From: Massiliimalia timonensis | Lineage (GTDB): Bacteria; Bacillota; Clostridia; Oscillospirales; Ruminococcaceae | Assembly: GCF_900186585.1 (NCBI RefSeq) | Contig: NZ_FYDD01000004.1 | Location: 992,001 to 1,056,000, forward strand | DNA length: 64,000 nucleotides | Direction: 5' to 3' | Shown here: piece after piece, positions 1-8,935 of the stretch | Layout of the letters: each line of letters begins with the position of its first letter | Position numbering within the stretch: position 1 is the first letter of the stretch | The notes under the pieces: model-generated | Seen by the model: the letters and a program-made list of their open reading frames with translations, nothing else | Told to the model about the DNA's origin: nothing | Databases searched by the model: none | Translations under genes and position numbers: made by a program

Positions 1-1851
1 GATACAAAATATCCTGTGCATAGCAGAATTGTTGTAAACCGCGGATTTCAGTTTCGTTATAAACCTAGTATCACCTACCGTGACAAGCTGTTGGAGGTGA
101 AACAGGACTTTGGAGATCCAGGAGCAGCGATCGTAACAACAGTAGAGGATTATGCAGCGAGCCGGGTTTCTTGGAAAGCATTTGCATGGCTGACTCCAAA
201 GGGTGTGAGAGCTGATGTGGTCCTTTGGAAATTGGAGGCAAAGGAAAACTTTACAACCACCCGTGCGACAGTAGTACTGTCAGAATTGGGTTCTGCTGTA
301 GATGGAACCTTTACGATTCAGGCTGCTCCGGGAGAAAAGACCTGTTCTGTAGAAGGGGTCAAACCATATCATTTTGCGGCAGGGGAGGTTAAAGAAGGCG
401 CATTTTTCTTCGTATATGATGGAGAACTTTCAACAGAAGAGGCCACGCTGAACAGTGCAAAACAAGCTGAATTATGGGCAGCAGACTATTGGAAAACAGT
501 AAAGCCGTTCCAAAAGAAATTTCAGATTCCTGATAATCAGATTATGGATATGCTGAAATCCTGTGGACGCAATATCCTACAGGCTAGAGAGGTCCATAAG
601 AAGGTTTACACCTATCAGGTGGGACCGACCTATTATCGGGGATTATGGTTTGTGGACGGACATTCTATTCTGGAAAGTGTACATATGATGGGCCGGCATC
701 AGGAGGCATATGCAGGGCTGCTTGCTGTGCTTGCTAATACTCATCCAGATGGATCGATTGAAATTATGAGTCCACATGATAAAGAAACCGGAATCGCGTT
801 GGCGACAACTGTCCGACAATGTGAGATTATGGAGGATGATGAGCGGCTAACTGAGCTATGGCCGACGCTTTGTAGGGCGCTGGCCTATATCCAGGAACAG
901 CGCAGACAGGCCCGAGCGCTTGGAAAGGACTATCCAGGATATGGCTTGTTCCCTCCGTGTTTAGGAGATGGAGGTATCAATATAGAAGCAGAATATACCA
1001 CACCGCTATGGGTGATGCATGGATTAAAGGCGGCCTATGAAGCCGGAAAACGCTTAAATTTAAAGGGCTTTGAAGATTTTAAAGCCGAATTTGACAGCAT
1101 TATGGAGGCTTTCCGGAAATGTGCAAAACGGGATACAAGGTATACGGATGACGGGATCGCGTATCTCCCGATGAGCATGCTGTCCCCAGACGAATTGGAA
1201 CGCAAGGTAAGGGAGAATATCGATGATGATGGAATCATCAATCATGAGGTATATAAGCCCCAGACAGGAATATGGGCTTACAGTCAAGCGATCTATCCAG
1301 GAGAGGTCTTTGAACCAGATGATGCATTGGTATCAAATTTACTGACCCTGATGGACAGCGTTGACGATAGAGAAGGAATTCCGGAAAATACCGGTTGGAT
1401 GTGCTGGAACGCCGTTTGGCCTTATGGAAGTATGTTTGATGCCTTGGCATGGCTGTATGCCGGACGGGGAGATAAAACGGCAGACTATCTCTATGCTTTT
1501 GCTAACCATGCTGCTCCTGCACGGTGTTGGAGGGAAGAACAGGCGCTTAAGGGGACCAATTCAGATGAAATGATTGGGGATATGCCGCACAACTGGGGTT
1601 CTGCAATGTTCATCTATGTGGCAAGGAATATGATTGTTATGGAGAAGAAGAATAATCTAGAACTTCTCGCTGGGCTGCCTAAAGAGTGGCTTCCAGATGG
1701 AAATACCCCTTTGATCCTGGAAGAGACCCCGACTCGATACGGCGCTGTAACCCTAACGCTTGAAAAAGACGGTGACCAATACCTTCTAAATTATGAACGC
1801 CAGGAAAACGGTCACCGCAGAGCATATTGCTGCATTGGGATGGCTCTGTAA
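1..1851 (+). CDS. Six-hairpin glycosidase-like protein, 5'-partial and frameshifted near its C-terminus
   Basis: The reading frame is open from base 1, so the true start lies upstream of the window; the GTG at 16 is only an internal codon. At least 616 residues are visible. An N-terminal beta-rich part is followed by an alpha/alpha-barrel-like region with the blocks YYRGLWFVDGH, HPDGSIEIM and NTGWMCWNAVWPYGSMFDAL, typical of six-hairpin glycosidases. I cannot fix the GH family. The frame stops at 1851, but another frame continues without stops to a TAA at 1932-1934 (reading HWDGSVSGVNYIRSEEGH), which looks like the true C-terminus. One A missing from the AAAA run at 1805-1808 would explain this. 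No signal peptide can be judged. It heads a cassette with a sugar kinase, three isomerases and a transporter, so an intracellular glycoside-cleaving role is inferred. Confidence 0.7.
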   Translation, partial: DTKYPVHSRIVVNRGFQFRYKPSITYRDKLLEVKQDFGDPGAAIVTTVEDYAASRVSWKAFAWLTPKGVRADVVLWKLEAKENFTTTRATVVLSELGSAVDGTFTIQAAPGEKTCSVEGVKPYHFAAGEVKEGAFFFVYDGELSTEEATLNSAKQAELWAADYWKTVKPFQKKFQIPDNQIMDMLKSCGRNILQAREVHKKVYTYQVGPTYYRGLWFVDGHSILESVHMMGRHQEAYAGLLAVLANTHPDGSIEIMSPHDKETGIALATTVRQCEIMEDDERLTELWPTLCRALAYIQEQRRQARALGKDYPGYGLFPPCLGDGGINIEAEYTTPLWVMHGLKAAYEAGKRLNLKGFEDFKAEFDSIMEAFRKCAKRDTRYTDDGIAYLPMSMLSPDELERKVRENIDDDGIINHEVYKPQTGIWAYSQAIYPGEVFEPDDALVSNLLTLMDSVDDREGIPENTGWMCWNAVWPYGSMFDALAWLYAGRGDKTADYLYAFANHAAPARCWREEQALKGTNSDEMIGDMPHNWGSAMFIYVARNMIVMEKKNNLELLAGLPKEWLPDGNTPLILEETPTRYGAVTLTLEKDGDQYLLNYERQENGHRRAYCCIGMAL

Positions 1852-1954
1852 GCGGTGTAAACTATATTCGTTCAGAGGAAGGCCATATAATGCTCAGCGG
1901 AGATATGGATTCATTTCGTGCTATCCTGCAGTAAGATTATTTATATGGAGTAGC

Positions 1955-1988
1955 ATCCCTAGCATGTTGTTTGCGGCATGCTAGGGAT
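1955..1988 (+). terminator. Intergenic hairpin between glycosidase and ROK kinase
   Basis: A perfect 12-bp stem (ATCCCTAGCATG at 1955-1966, its complement at 1977-1988) with a 10-nt loop. There is no T-run after it, so it may be an mRNA-processing or stabilising hairpin rather than a full terminator. Confidence 0.5.
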
Positions 1989-2027
1989 CAACAATAACAC
2001 TGATCGAGTAGAAAGGGGGGATGAGAA

Positions 2028-2975
2028 ATGTACCGAATTGGAATTGACTTGGGCGGAACCAATCTTAAAATTGGGCTAATTGATCCAGATTATCGAATTG
2101 TGGACCAGTCGGTCTGTGAGACTCATGTTCAGGCAGGTGCTGATGGCGTTATAGAGAAAATCGTCTTACAGGTTCGAGATATTATCAGTAAAAATAATCT
2201 TTCCCCAAAAGAGATATTGGGTGTAGGGTTAGGGTGCCCGGGCGTGATAAACAGTAAAACGGGTACAGTGCTTTATTCCAATAATTTTAACTGGCACGAT
2301 CTTCCGATTAGGAGTATTTTAAGCCAAAAGCTCAATCTGCCATTAGTAGTTACAAATGACGCTAAATGTGCCGCATTGGGGGAACTTATGGCAGGAAGCG
2401 CCATAGGATGCAAAAATATTGTATTGTTGACACTTGGCACCGGTGTCGGAAGCGGTATTGTGGTTAACGGGAAGCTTCTGGATGGGAGTGGCTGTGGTGG
2501 CGTTGCGGGGCATAATACGATTGTGCAAAATGGCAGACAATGCACTTGCGGAAGAAAAGGATGCTTGGAAGCCTATGCTTCTGCTACAGCGTTGATTTCT
2601 GAAACAAAAAAGCAATTACATATGCATCCGGAATCTTTGATTGCTGATCTGTGTGGGAGGGATCCTGAGAAAATTGATGGAAGGATTGCTTTTGAAGCTG
2701 CGAAAAGGGGAGATTCATATGGGCAACAGATTGTTGATGATTATATTGAGGCACTTGCAAACGGTGTATCCAATCTGGTGAATCTGTTTCGTCCCGAAAA
2801 GATCCTGCTTAGCGGGGGGATCTGCAATGAAGGGGATACGCTTTTGACACCTTTGAATAAAAAGGTGAAAGAATATTGTTTTGCCAACATCTATCTCTGT
2901 CCGCCGCCTGTGGAGATTGCAAGGCTGAAAAATACAGCCGGTATCATCGGCGCAGCATCATTAATTAATCTATGA
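2028..2975 (+). CDS. ROK family sugar kinase (glucokinase-like)
   Basis: Predicted cytoplasmic kinase of 315 residues that phosphorylates a hexose with ATP. The N-terminus MYRIGIDLGGTNLKIGLID is the phosphate-binding ROK motif. The zinc/ROK signature GRQCTCGRKGCLEAYAS lies near residues 167-185, and the GTGVGSGIV block is typical of glucokinase-type ROK proteins. There is no N-terminal HTH, so this is a kinase and not a NagC-type repressor. The start is the ATG after GGGGGATGAGAA. It is followed directly by three sugar-phosphate isomerases, so its product is probably their substrate. The exact sugar (glucose, mannose, allose or other) cannot be read from sequence. Confidence 0.85.
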   Translation: MYRIGIDLGGTNLKIGLIDPDYRIVDQSVCETHVQAGADGVIEKIVLQVRDIISKNNLSPKEILGVGLGCPGVINSKTGTVLYSNNFNWHDLPIRSILSQKLNLPLVVTNDAKCAALGELMAGSAIGCKNIVLLTLGTGVGSGIVVNGKLLDGSGCGGVAGHNTIVQNGRQCTCGRKGCLEAYASATALISETKKQLHMHPESLIADLCGRDPEKIDGRIAFEAAKRGDSYGQQIVDDYIEALANGVSNLVNLFRPEKILLSGGICNEGDTLLTPLNKKVKEYCFANIYLCPPPVEIARLKNTAGIIGAASLINL

Positions 2976-2988
2976 GGTGAACAAAAAC

Positions 2989-3771
2989 ATGAAGTTTGAT
3001 CCAGGGTTTAAGATTACACCGACCTCTGCCCCTCTCGGGTTTCAATACGGGCAGAGAGTTTTTGGGCCGCAGGTGGAAAATCGGACGTTAGATTCGATCC
3101 GTAAAAATTTGCGAGACCCTAATTGCACGGGACCTGACATTGTCTATTCAATTGCCATGGATGTCGGGTGTGAAGAGGATAGAGAGGAAATTGTAAAGCG
3201 AAATCTTTTATATGGAGCGGTGACCTATGCAAAAGGAAACCTGGGAGAAGAGCCTGTACGTTCACAGGGACACGTCCATGCAGTATCTCCATCATGTGGA
3301 ATGTCAACCTGCGAAGTATATGAGATTTGGAGTGGAGCAGCTTATATCTATATGCAGGAAACTATGCAGGAAACGACAAGAGATTTCCCGGGAAGATGCT
3401 ATGCGGTCTTAGCATATCCCGGAGAGGTTGTAGTTGTACCCCCAAATTGGGCACATTGTACCATCGTTGCTGATATTACGAAGAATATGAGCTTTGGCGC
3501 ATGGTGTGTCCGCGATTTTGGTTTTGATTACAGCGGAGTACGAAGTCATGGCGGTGTGGCTTGGTTTCCGATCGTCAAAGATAATAATATTATATTTCAA
3601 AAAAATGATTCCTATCAAACGGAGGAATGCGTCGTTAAAAGACCGCGCCGGTATAGTGATCTGGGGATTGAAGCGGGTAAGCCGATTTATACACAATTTC
3701 AAGAAAATCCGGACAGGTTCCTTTTTGTATCGAACCCAAAACTTGCCGACTGGGAGCATTTCGTTCCGTAA
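2989..3771 (+). CDS. Cupin-type glucose-6-phosphate isomerase family protein (first of two)
   Basis: A 260-residue cupin enzyme of the archaeal-type phosphoglucose isomerase family (PF06560-like). The metal-binding cupin blocks are visible: SQGHVHAVS (His-x-His), CEVYEIWSGAAYIYMQ (Glu), and VVVPPNWAHCT (second-half His). It probably interconverts an aldose- and ketose-6-phosphate using a divalent metal. I chose the ATG at 2989 because GAGGTGA at 2975-2981 is spaced correctly for it; the in-frame GTG at 2977 lies inside that ribosome site. It starts 13 bases after the kinase stop and is followed by a second, shorter paralogue, so these two plus the class I isomerase form an unusual set of three consecutive isomerases. 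Confidence 0.8.
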   Translation: MKFDPGFKITPTSAPLGFQYGQRVFGPQVENRTLDSIRKNLRDPNCTGPDIVYSIAMDVGCEEDREEIVKRNLLYGAVTYAKGNLGEEPVRSQGHVHAVSPSCGMSTCEVYEIWSGAAYIYMQETMQETTRDFPGRCYAVLAYPGEVVVVPPNWAHCTIVADITKNMSFGAWCVRDFGFDYSGVRSHGGVAWFPIVKDNNIIFQKNDSYQTEECVVKRPRRYSDLGIEAGKPIYTQFQENPDRFLFVSNPKLADWEHFVP

Positions 3772-3813
3772 TAGAGAGACAAAGAGCGAAAAGTGCGGAG
3801 GAGGAAAGAAAAT

Positions 3814-4368
3814 ATGAAAGTGATTGAACCACAGGTGTTCCATAAGATTTATGAAGATGTAATACAAGGTGAACATGTAAAGGTTTATCAAAAATATCTT
3901 CGAGAAGCAACCGGGATCTATTCCGATACAACTGAAGTAGATCTGGATACGTTATTGTATACGGTGTACTCTTATGAAGCTGGTAGTCCTGAAAAAACAG
4001 GTGATCTTTATTGGGGGCTCACTATTTTAGAACCGGTAACAGTCAATGAAGAATGCAATATGACGCGAGGCCATTTTCATCTTGATCAAAATTGCGCTGA
4101 ATTTTATTTCGGGGTCAGTGGAACTGGCTTATTGTTGCTGATGGACAAGAATGGAGAGACTTGGGCGGAAAAAATCACAAAAGGTTCTCTACACCATATT
4201 GACGGACAGCTCGCTCATCGTTTGATCAATATAGGTGAAGAACCATTAGGCGTTGGCGCCTGCTGGCCGACAACTGCCGGACATGATTATGGGGCGATCG
4301 AGGAAAAGCCTTTTCGATACCGGGTGTTTAAGAGAAATAAAAAAATTGTATTTGAAGAAAGCGAGTAA
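3814..4368 (+). CDS. Cupin-type glucose-6-phosphate isomerase family protein (second of two)
   Basis: A single-domain cupin of about 184 residues, near the usual length of the cupin phosphoglucose isomerases. The signature TRGHFHLDQNCAEFYFGVSG contains the His-x-His and Glu metal ligands, and HHIDGQLAHRLINIG supplies the distal His. The ATG at 3814 is preceded by GGAGGAAAG at a good distance; the in-frame GTG at 3793 sits upstream of that site and is unlikely. It is only distantly related to the cupin gene just before it, so the pair may act on different sugar phosphates or form a hetero-oligomer (inference). The next gene starts 3 bases after its stop, implying translational coupling. Confidence 0.82.
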   Translation: MKVIEPQVFHKIYEDVIQGEHVKVYQKYLREATGIYSDTTEVDLDTLLYTVYSYEAGSPEKTGDLYWGLTILEPVTVNEECNMTRGHFHLDQNCAEFYFGVSGTGLLLLMDKNGETWAEKITKGSLHHIDGQLAHRLINIGEEPLGVGACWPTTAGHDYGAIEEKPFRYRVFKRNKKIVFEESE

Positions 4369-4371
4369 CGT

Positions 4372-6114
4372 ATGGGATATTTAGCGTTTCAAAGCGAATA
4401 TGATAAATTTCCACAAACAATGGTAGCTGGATATGACGACCAGGCATACCAGGGGTGGGAAAGCATCAAAACAGTTGTGAAAACTGCTTTCAAAAATGGG
4501 GATATCTTGATGATAGACTGCTATCCGGGAACAGATGATCGGGAGATCCTTATAAATATTCAAGATGCGATCCAACCGGATTTGTTCATCAATATGGAAG
4601 ATATTTTTTATGAAAGTAATAAATTGACGGACTTAATGAATTTTCATTTGACAGAGGACCGGGTTCGAGGAATCATGTATTATGGGACGATTTTAGATTT
4701 TATTGACAAGGAAAAACTAGAAGAAGCCCGGGAAAAGGTAAAAAGACATACCGGAAAGGCCTTGGTCTATGGATTTGGAGCGTCGTTGCTGTCGAAAGAA
4801 GGAACTCTGGTATATGCCGATATGGCACGATGGGAAATCCAGTTGAGATATCGAAAGGGAATGCCCAATTATAAACAACATAATTATGATGAGGACAATT
4901 TAAAAAAATATAAACGAGGATTTTTTATCGAGTGGAGGATCGCTGATCGACATAAATCCGGTTTATATGAAAGGATTGATTTTTATTTAGACACCAACAC
5001 TAAAAATCATCCTGCAATGATAAGTGGAGCAGGATTCCGTGCGGGACTAAAACAAATTTCTGCTCAGCCGTTTCGCCTGGTTCCATATTTTGATCCAGGA
5101 GTCTGGGGCGGGCAGTGGATGAAAGAAGTGTGCCATCTTGATCCTGCGCAGGAAAATTTTGCATGGGCATTTGATGGGGTACCAGAGGAAAATAGCATCT
5201 ACTTAAATTTTGGAGGAGTCAGGATTGAATCTCCAGCCATGAACTTAACCTTGTATCAGCCTAGAGAGTTTCTGGGACAGAAAAATTTTGCACGGTTTGG
5301 GGCGGAATTTCCGATCCGATTTGATTTTCTGGATACTATGGGTGGGCAAAACCTCAGCCTACAGGTTCATCCGCTGACAGACTATATTCATCACAAATTT
5401 GGGATGGCCTACACACAGGATGAAAGCTACTATATATTAGACGTCGGAGAAGGCGGCGGCGTATATCTGGGATTTAAAAATGGAATTGATCCTAAGCAAG
5501 TGGTTACGGACCTAGAAGAAGCGCAGCTGGGTAACATAAAATTTGATGCAGATAAATACGTTAATTTTTTCCCCGCAAAACAACACGATCATTACTTGAT
5601 TCCAGCCGGTACAATCCATTGCTCTTCTAAAAACTGCATGGTGCTGGAAGTCAGCGCAACACCATATATTTTTACCTTTAAACTCTGGGACTGGGATCGG
5701 GTCGGTTTGGAGGGCAAGCCAAGGCCAATTCATATTGAGGATGGAAAACGGGTGCTTCAGTTTGACCGGACGACCCAATGGGTAAAGGATAATTTGATCA
5801 ACCGTTTCCAGGAGTTGGAGAGTACACCGGACTATTCACGGATTAGGACCGGACTCCATGAATTAGAATTTATCGAAACTCAAGTATATTCCATTCAGAC
5901 AAAAGTTCACATCCAATCTGATGGTGAAATGGCAATTTGCAATTTAGTAGAGGGGAAAGCAGCTGTAATTGAAAGTCCCGAAGGGGAATTTTCTCCTTAT
6001 ACAGTACATTATGCGGAAACTTTTATTATTCCAGCCAGCGCAGGGAATTATACTATACGGCCTAGGGATCAAGGAGAACCAGTTAAAGTTTTGCAGGCGC
6101 GTGTTAGAAATTGA
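4372..6114 (+). CDS. Class I mannose-6-phosphate isomerase-like protein, long form
   Basis: A 580-residue protein. The C-terminal ~370 residues carry the class I phosphomannose isomerase pattern: WGGQWMKE, the zinc-site block SLQVHPLTDYIHHKFG, DESYYILDVGEGGGVYLGFKNG, and DHYLIPAGTIHC. About 200 residues precede this (residues ~1-200, containing LMIDCYPGTDDREI), giving the long architecture seen in some Firmicutes. The predicted reaction is mannose-6-phosphate to fructose-6-phosphate, linking the cassette's sugar to glycolysis, though substrate identity is inferred. It is the last gene before the bidirectional terminator at 6211-6240. Confidence 0.82.
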   Translation: MGYLAFQSEYDKFPQTMVAGYDDQAYQGWESIKTVVKTAFKNGDILMIDCYPGTDDREILINIQDAIQPDLFINMEDIFYESNKLTDLMNFHLTEDRVRGIMYYGTILDFIDKEKLEEAREKVKRHTGKALVYGFGASLLSKEGTLVYADMARWEIQLRYRKGMPNYKQHNYDEDNLKKYKRGFFIEWRIADRHKSGLYERIDFYLDTNTKNHPAMISGAGFRAGLKQISAQPFRLVPYFDPGVWGGQWMKEVCHLDPAQENFAWAFDGVPEENSIYLNFGGVRIESPAMNLTLYQPREFLGQKNFARFGAEFPIRFDFLDTMGGQNLSLQVHPLTDYIHHKFGMAYTQDESYYILDVGEGGGVYLGFKNGIDPKQVVTDLEEAQLGNIKFDADKYVNFFPAKQHDHYLIPAGTIHCSSKNCMVLEVSATPYIFTFKLWDWDRVGLEGKPRPIHIEDGKRVLQFDRTTQWVKDNLINRFQELESTPDYSRIRTGLHELEFIETQVYSIQTKVHIQSDGEMAICNLVEGKAAVIESPEGEFSPYTVHYAETFIIPASAGNYTIRPRDQGEPVKVLQARVRN

Positions 6115-6210
6115 AATTAATGGAATTCATATAAGCTTGGCAAGCATATATCCTTGTACCCGTTGGAACTAAGAGCAAAATAACAGCATAAATAAAACCA
6201 AAAAATTGAA

Positions 6211-6240
6211 AGAAAGGCGTTCTATTCTGAACGCCTTTCT
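6211..6240. terminator. Bidirectional terminator between convergent operons
   Basis: A perfect 12-bp stem (AGAAAGGCGTTC and complement) with a 6-nt loop sits between the plus-strand isomerase and the minus-strand LacI gene. A T-rich tail is clearest in the minus-strand direction. Confidence 0.75.
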
Positions 6241-6341
6241 CTATTTGTATACGGAGACTATTGGTAGAATCAGAACAAAAAATTTTATGTGTTTCCGGTT
6301 TTTTTCGGATGAGCATATTAACAGCCAAAATTAAAGTTTGA

Positions 6342-7301
6342 TTACAAGTATTTTACCGATTTTCGTTCACGGATAAAGGTATCAAATAAGATGTGGCTGG
6401 CAGGAAACTGTTCGCTGTAAGGGTTACGCAAACGGTAGATCAGCTGGTCTACCAAGGCTGTGGAGATCTCCTCTAAATTATGGGCCATTGCAGTGATGTC
6501 GAGCAGTTGGACCCACTGGATGTCGCCGTATACAAAAAAGCTGATGTTTTCCGGAATCTGTAATCCGGTTGCCCGGATAGCACGGTAAGCATTTTCCTTA
6601 TACACAGAGTTTGCCATAACTGCTGTAGGATGAAACGTCTGAATTTGATAAATGATTTCTTCGTAAGAATTTTCCTCCAAAACAATCAACTGCTTCTCTT
6701 TGCTGATATGATTTCGCTCCATGGTGTCCAGAAAAGCATTTAGCCGGTCAGCCCCTCCGACATATAGGATTTTTTGATGTCCGCGGTTAATTAAATATTG
6801 TGTTCCTGTAATAGTGGCCTGAATATCGTTGACACAAACGCTGTCTAATTCGGGGAGGACATCGGTCAAAAGTTGAACGATCACAATTTGAGAAGAAAGA
6901 TGCCTCACATATGCCTGATTGTTTGGGTGGCATCCTAAAATAACCAGTGCGTCAACACGGGCGGCCGCCATGGATTCCAGACAATGATATTCGCTATTAG
7001 CCCCATCTGAAATAAAGCTGACCAACAAATGATAACCAAATTTTTTTAAAATCAGGTCCAGATGCTCCAGTAAGTCAACGTAAAATAAGTTGGTGAGCTT
7101 AGGGATTACGATCCCAACTGTTTTGGATTCGTTCTTTTTTAAGGAAATCGCAGCAGCATTAGGGATATAATGCACTTCGTTTGCATAAGCGAGTATCTTT
7201 TCCCGGGTCTTTTGACTGATTCGGGAATCTTTGTTAAACGCCCTTGATACAGTGGAATAAGAAACGCCGCAATGGGCGGCAATATCCTTTAAAGTAAGCA
7301 T
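6342..7301 (-). CDS. LacI family transcriptional repressor
   Basis: About 319 residues. The N-terminal HTH reads LTLKDIAAHCGVSYSTVSRA with the LacI hinge region NAAAISLKKNES, followed by a periplasmic-binding-like effector domain (VGIVIPKLTNLFYVDLLEHL). I chose the second Met (7301) because GGAAAGGAAAG precedes it well; the upstream ATG at 7319 begins inside that purine tract. It is divergent from the binding-protein gene at 7585, and a LacI-type palindrome lies just downstream of that gene's promoter, so it most likely represses the transporter/sulfatase operon until the imported sugar or its phosphate binds. Confidence 0.9.
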   Translation of the reverse strand: MLTLKDIAAHCGVSYSTVSRAFNKDSRISQKTREKILAYANEVHYIPNAAAISLKKNESKTVGIVIPKLTNLFYVDLLEHLDLILKKFGYHLLVSFISDGANSEYHCLESMAAARVDALVILGCHPNNQAYVRHLSSQIVIVQLLTDVLPELDSVCVNDIQATITGTQYLINRGHQKILYVGGADRLNAFLDTMERNHISKEKQLIVLEENSYEEIIYQIQTFHPTAVMANSVYKENAYRAIRATGLQIPENISFFVYGDIQWVQLLDITAMAHNLEEISTALVDQLIYRLRNPYSEQFPASHILFDTFIRERKSVKYL

Positions 7302-7499
7302 TTCAGCTTTCCTTTCCATATAATTTTAGTAAATTTAGTATATCATATAATTGGGGCTTATGCAAATAAATTCTTAAAACCTCTCCTAATTATTATATTC
7401 GTTTGCAATTATTGGAATTTTTGTCTGACGAATTGAATAAAAATATCAAATATATATTGTGATTTATTTACAAAATATATTTGATTGCAAATTGAAATG

Positions 7500-7557
7500 T
7501 TGACATTTTATGAATTTAGCGTTAGTATAAACACAAAGATTGGTGCAAAGGTTTGCA
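7500..7557 (+). promoter_or_regulatory. Promoter plus LacI-type operator for the cassette 1 transporter
   Basis: TTGACA at 7500-7505 and TAGTAT at 7523-7528 are separated by 17 bp. The perfect inverted repeat TGCAAAGGTTTGCA at 7544-7557 fits the LacI-family pattern TGNAANNNNTTNCA, placed so that a bound repressor would block transcription start. The divergent LacI gene is the obvious candidate regulator. Confidence 0.6.
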
Positions 7558-7584
7558 TTAAACGATTACGAAAGGAAGATGACT

Positions 7585-8847
7585 ATGAAAAAAGCTTCAA
7601 TACTTCTGCTCCCTGTTTTACTGATGTCTATATTGGCCGGATGCGGTGACTCTAATGGGAACAGCGGTGCTTCTCAAACAGCTGATTCCGGTGAGAAACA
7701 AACATTAGTCGTGTGGAGCCGCGATACAGAGGACAGTCAGGTCGGCCGGGCTGTGGAAAGCGATAAGGCGGCTTTTGAAAAAGAAACCGGTGTATCGGTA
7801 GAATTGCTGCATATTGCTCATAACGACGTTGTTGCTAAATGGAACACTGCATTTGCCGGAGGGACTGCCCCTGATGTGATGGATGTCGGGGTATCTCACA
7901 TTGTAGGGCGTGTAGAACTGGGACATCTACTGCCTTTGGACGATTATTACAACGCCTGGGAAGGGAAAGATGATCTGGCTTCCAGCATGGTAGAATACGG
8001 GAGCTACGATGGCAAAATCTATGGTTTGGCTTATAATGCCTCCCCTGCTGTAATGGCTTGGCGAAAAGATTACTTTGAGGAAGCCGGCCTGAACCCGGAT
8101 TCCCCGCCTGCAAATTGGGAAGAATTTTTAAGCTATGCGAAAAAACTGACCCAAAGGGACGGAGACATCGTCACCCGGGGCGCTGTTGATCTTCCGGATA
8201 CAAGAGGTGCCCATATTTTAGCACAGTTCTTTATGCAGAATGATATTTATGAGTCTACCTATAAAGATGGTCCAAACTTTACATCTGACGGGGCCTTGGA
8301 AGCGGCCGCTTTTCTTTCAGATATAGCGCCTTATGCCGTTCTTACCTCATCCGGAACTACTTCGGCCTTTGAAAAAGGGAATGCGGCAATGAATTTATGC
8401 ATTGGCCCGGATCTTATCCAGAGTATGATCAAAGAGGATCCGTCTTTAGAAGGGAAAATAGGGTACGCTTCTTCCTTGACTAATGTAAAGGGCGGGATGC
8501 ACTGTGGCGCATGGCTGTATTCGATCAGCTCTCAAAGCAAACAGCCTGATCTTGCATGGGATTGGATCGAATTTATTTTTACGAAGGAACGTGTAGAGGC
8601 GCGGATGAACGAAACGAATATGGTACCGCCATTGACTTCTATGTCTGAAGAATATAAAGAACTTGGCGGAGAGCTTTACGCTGCACAATTGGGGAACTTG
8701 GTTCAGTCGCAGGCGTATCCGAAACTATCCTGGACCAATATTTACGAAGAATCCCTGCATTTGGCATATGATGAGATTATTTATGCACAAAAAACACCGG
8801 AGCAGGCGATGCAGGATCTGGAAGCAGAGTGTAAAAACAAAATGTAG
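7585..8847 (+). CDS. Extracellular sugar-binding lipoprotein, CUT1 family (cassette 1)
   Basis: A 420-residue family 1 solute-binding protein of a carbohydrate ABC importer. The signal peptide MKKASILLLPVLLMSILAGC ends in a lipobox with Cys20, so it is a membrane-anchored lipoprotein facing outside. The mature part starts with a polar Ser/Gly/Asn linker and continues with TLVVWSRDTEDS, typical of the family. The start at 7585 is set by AAAGGAAG at 7571-7578; the frame is open to 7540 but that extension would bury the signal peptide. It is followed by a hairpin and two permeases. Binding of a mannose-type or sulfated oligosaccharide is inferred from neighbours only. Confidence 0.9.
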   Translation: MKKASILLLPVLLMSILAGCGDSNGNSGASQTADSGEKQTLVVWSRDTEDSQVGRAVESDKAAFEKETGVSVELLHIAHNDVVAKWNTAFAGGTAPDVMDVGVSHIVGRVELGHLLPLDDYYNAWEGKDDLASSMVEYGSYDGKIYGLAYNASPAVMAWRKDYFEEAGLNPDSPPANWEEFLSYAKKLTQRDGDIVTRGAVDLPDTRGAHILAQFFMQNDIYESTYKDGPNFTSDGALEAAAFLSDIAPYAVLTSSGTTSAFEKGNAAMNLCIGPDLIQSMIKEDPSLEGKIGYASSLTNVKGGMHCGAWLYSISSQSKQPDLAWDWIEFIFTKERVEARMNETNMVPPLTSMSEEYKELGGELYAAQLGNLVQSQAYPKLSWTNIYEESLHLAYDEIIYAQKTPEQAMQDLEAECKNKM

Positions 8848-8880
8848 GATGTGTCATCATTTCAGAGATGATTCAGTTCA

Positions 8881-8913
8881 AAATCTCCCCGCAGAATTTT
8901 GTTGGGGAGATTT
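8881..8913 (+). terminator. Hairpin between binding protein and permease genes
   Basis: A perfect 10-bp stem (AAATCTCCCC and complement) with a 13-nt loop and only a short T stretch. Its place between the two genes suggests partial termination or 3'-end protection, giving more binding protein than permease. Confidence 0.6.
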
Positions 8914-8935
8914 ATGATAAAGGGAGTCAATAGAC

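Noticed and set aside
2977-2988. GTG start for the first cupin isomerase
   Set aside because: It lies inside GAGGTGA, the ribosome site for the ATG at 2989.
3409-3891. 160-codon minus-strand frame over the two cupin genes
   Set aside because: Shadow of well-supported plus-strand genes; no family features.
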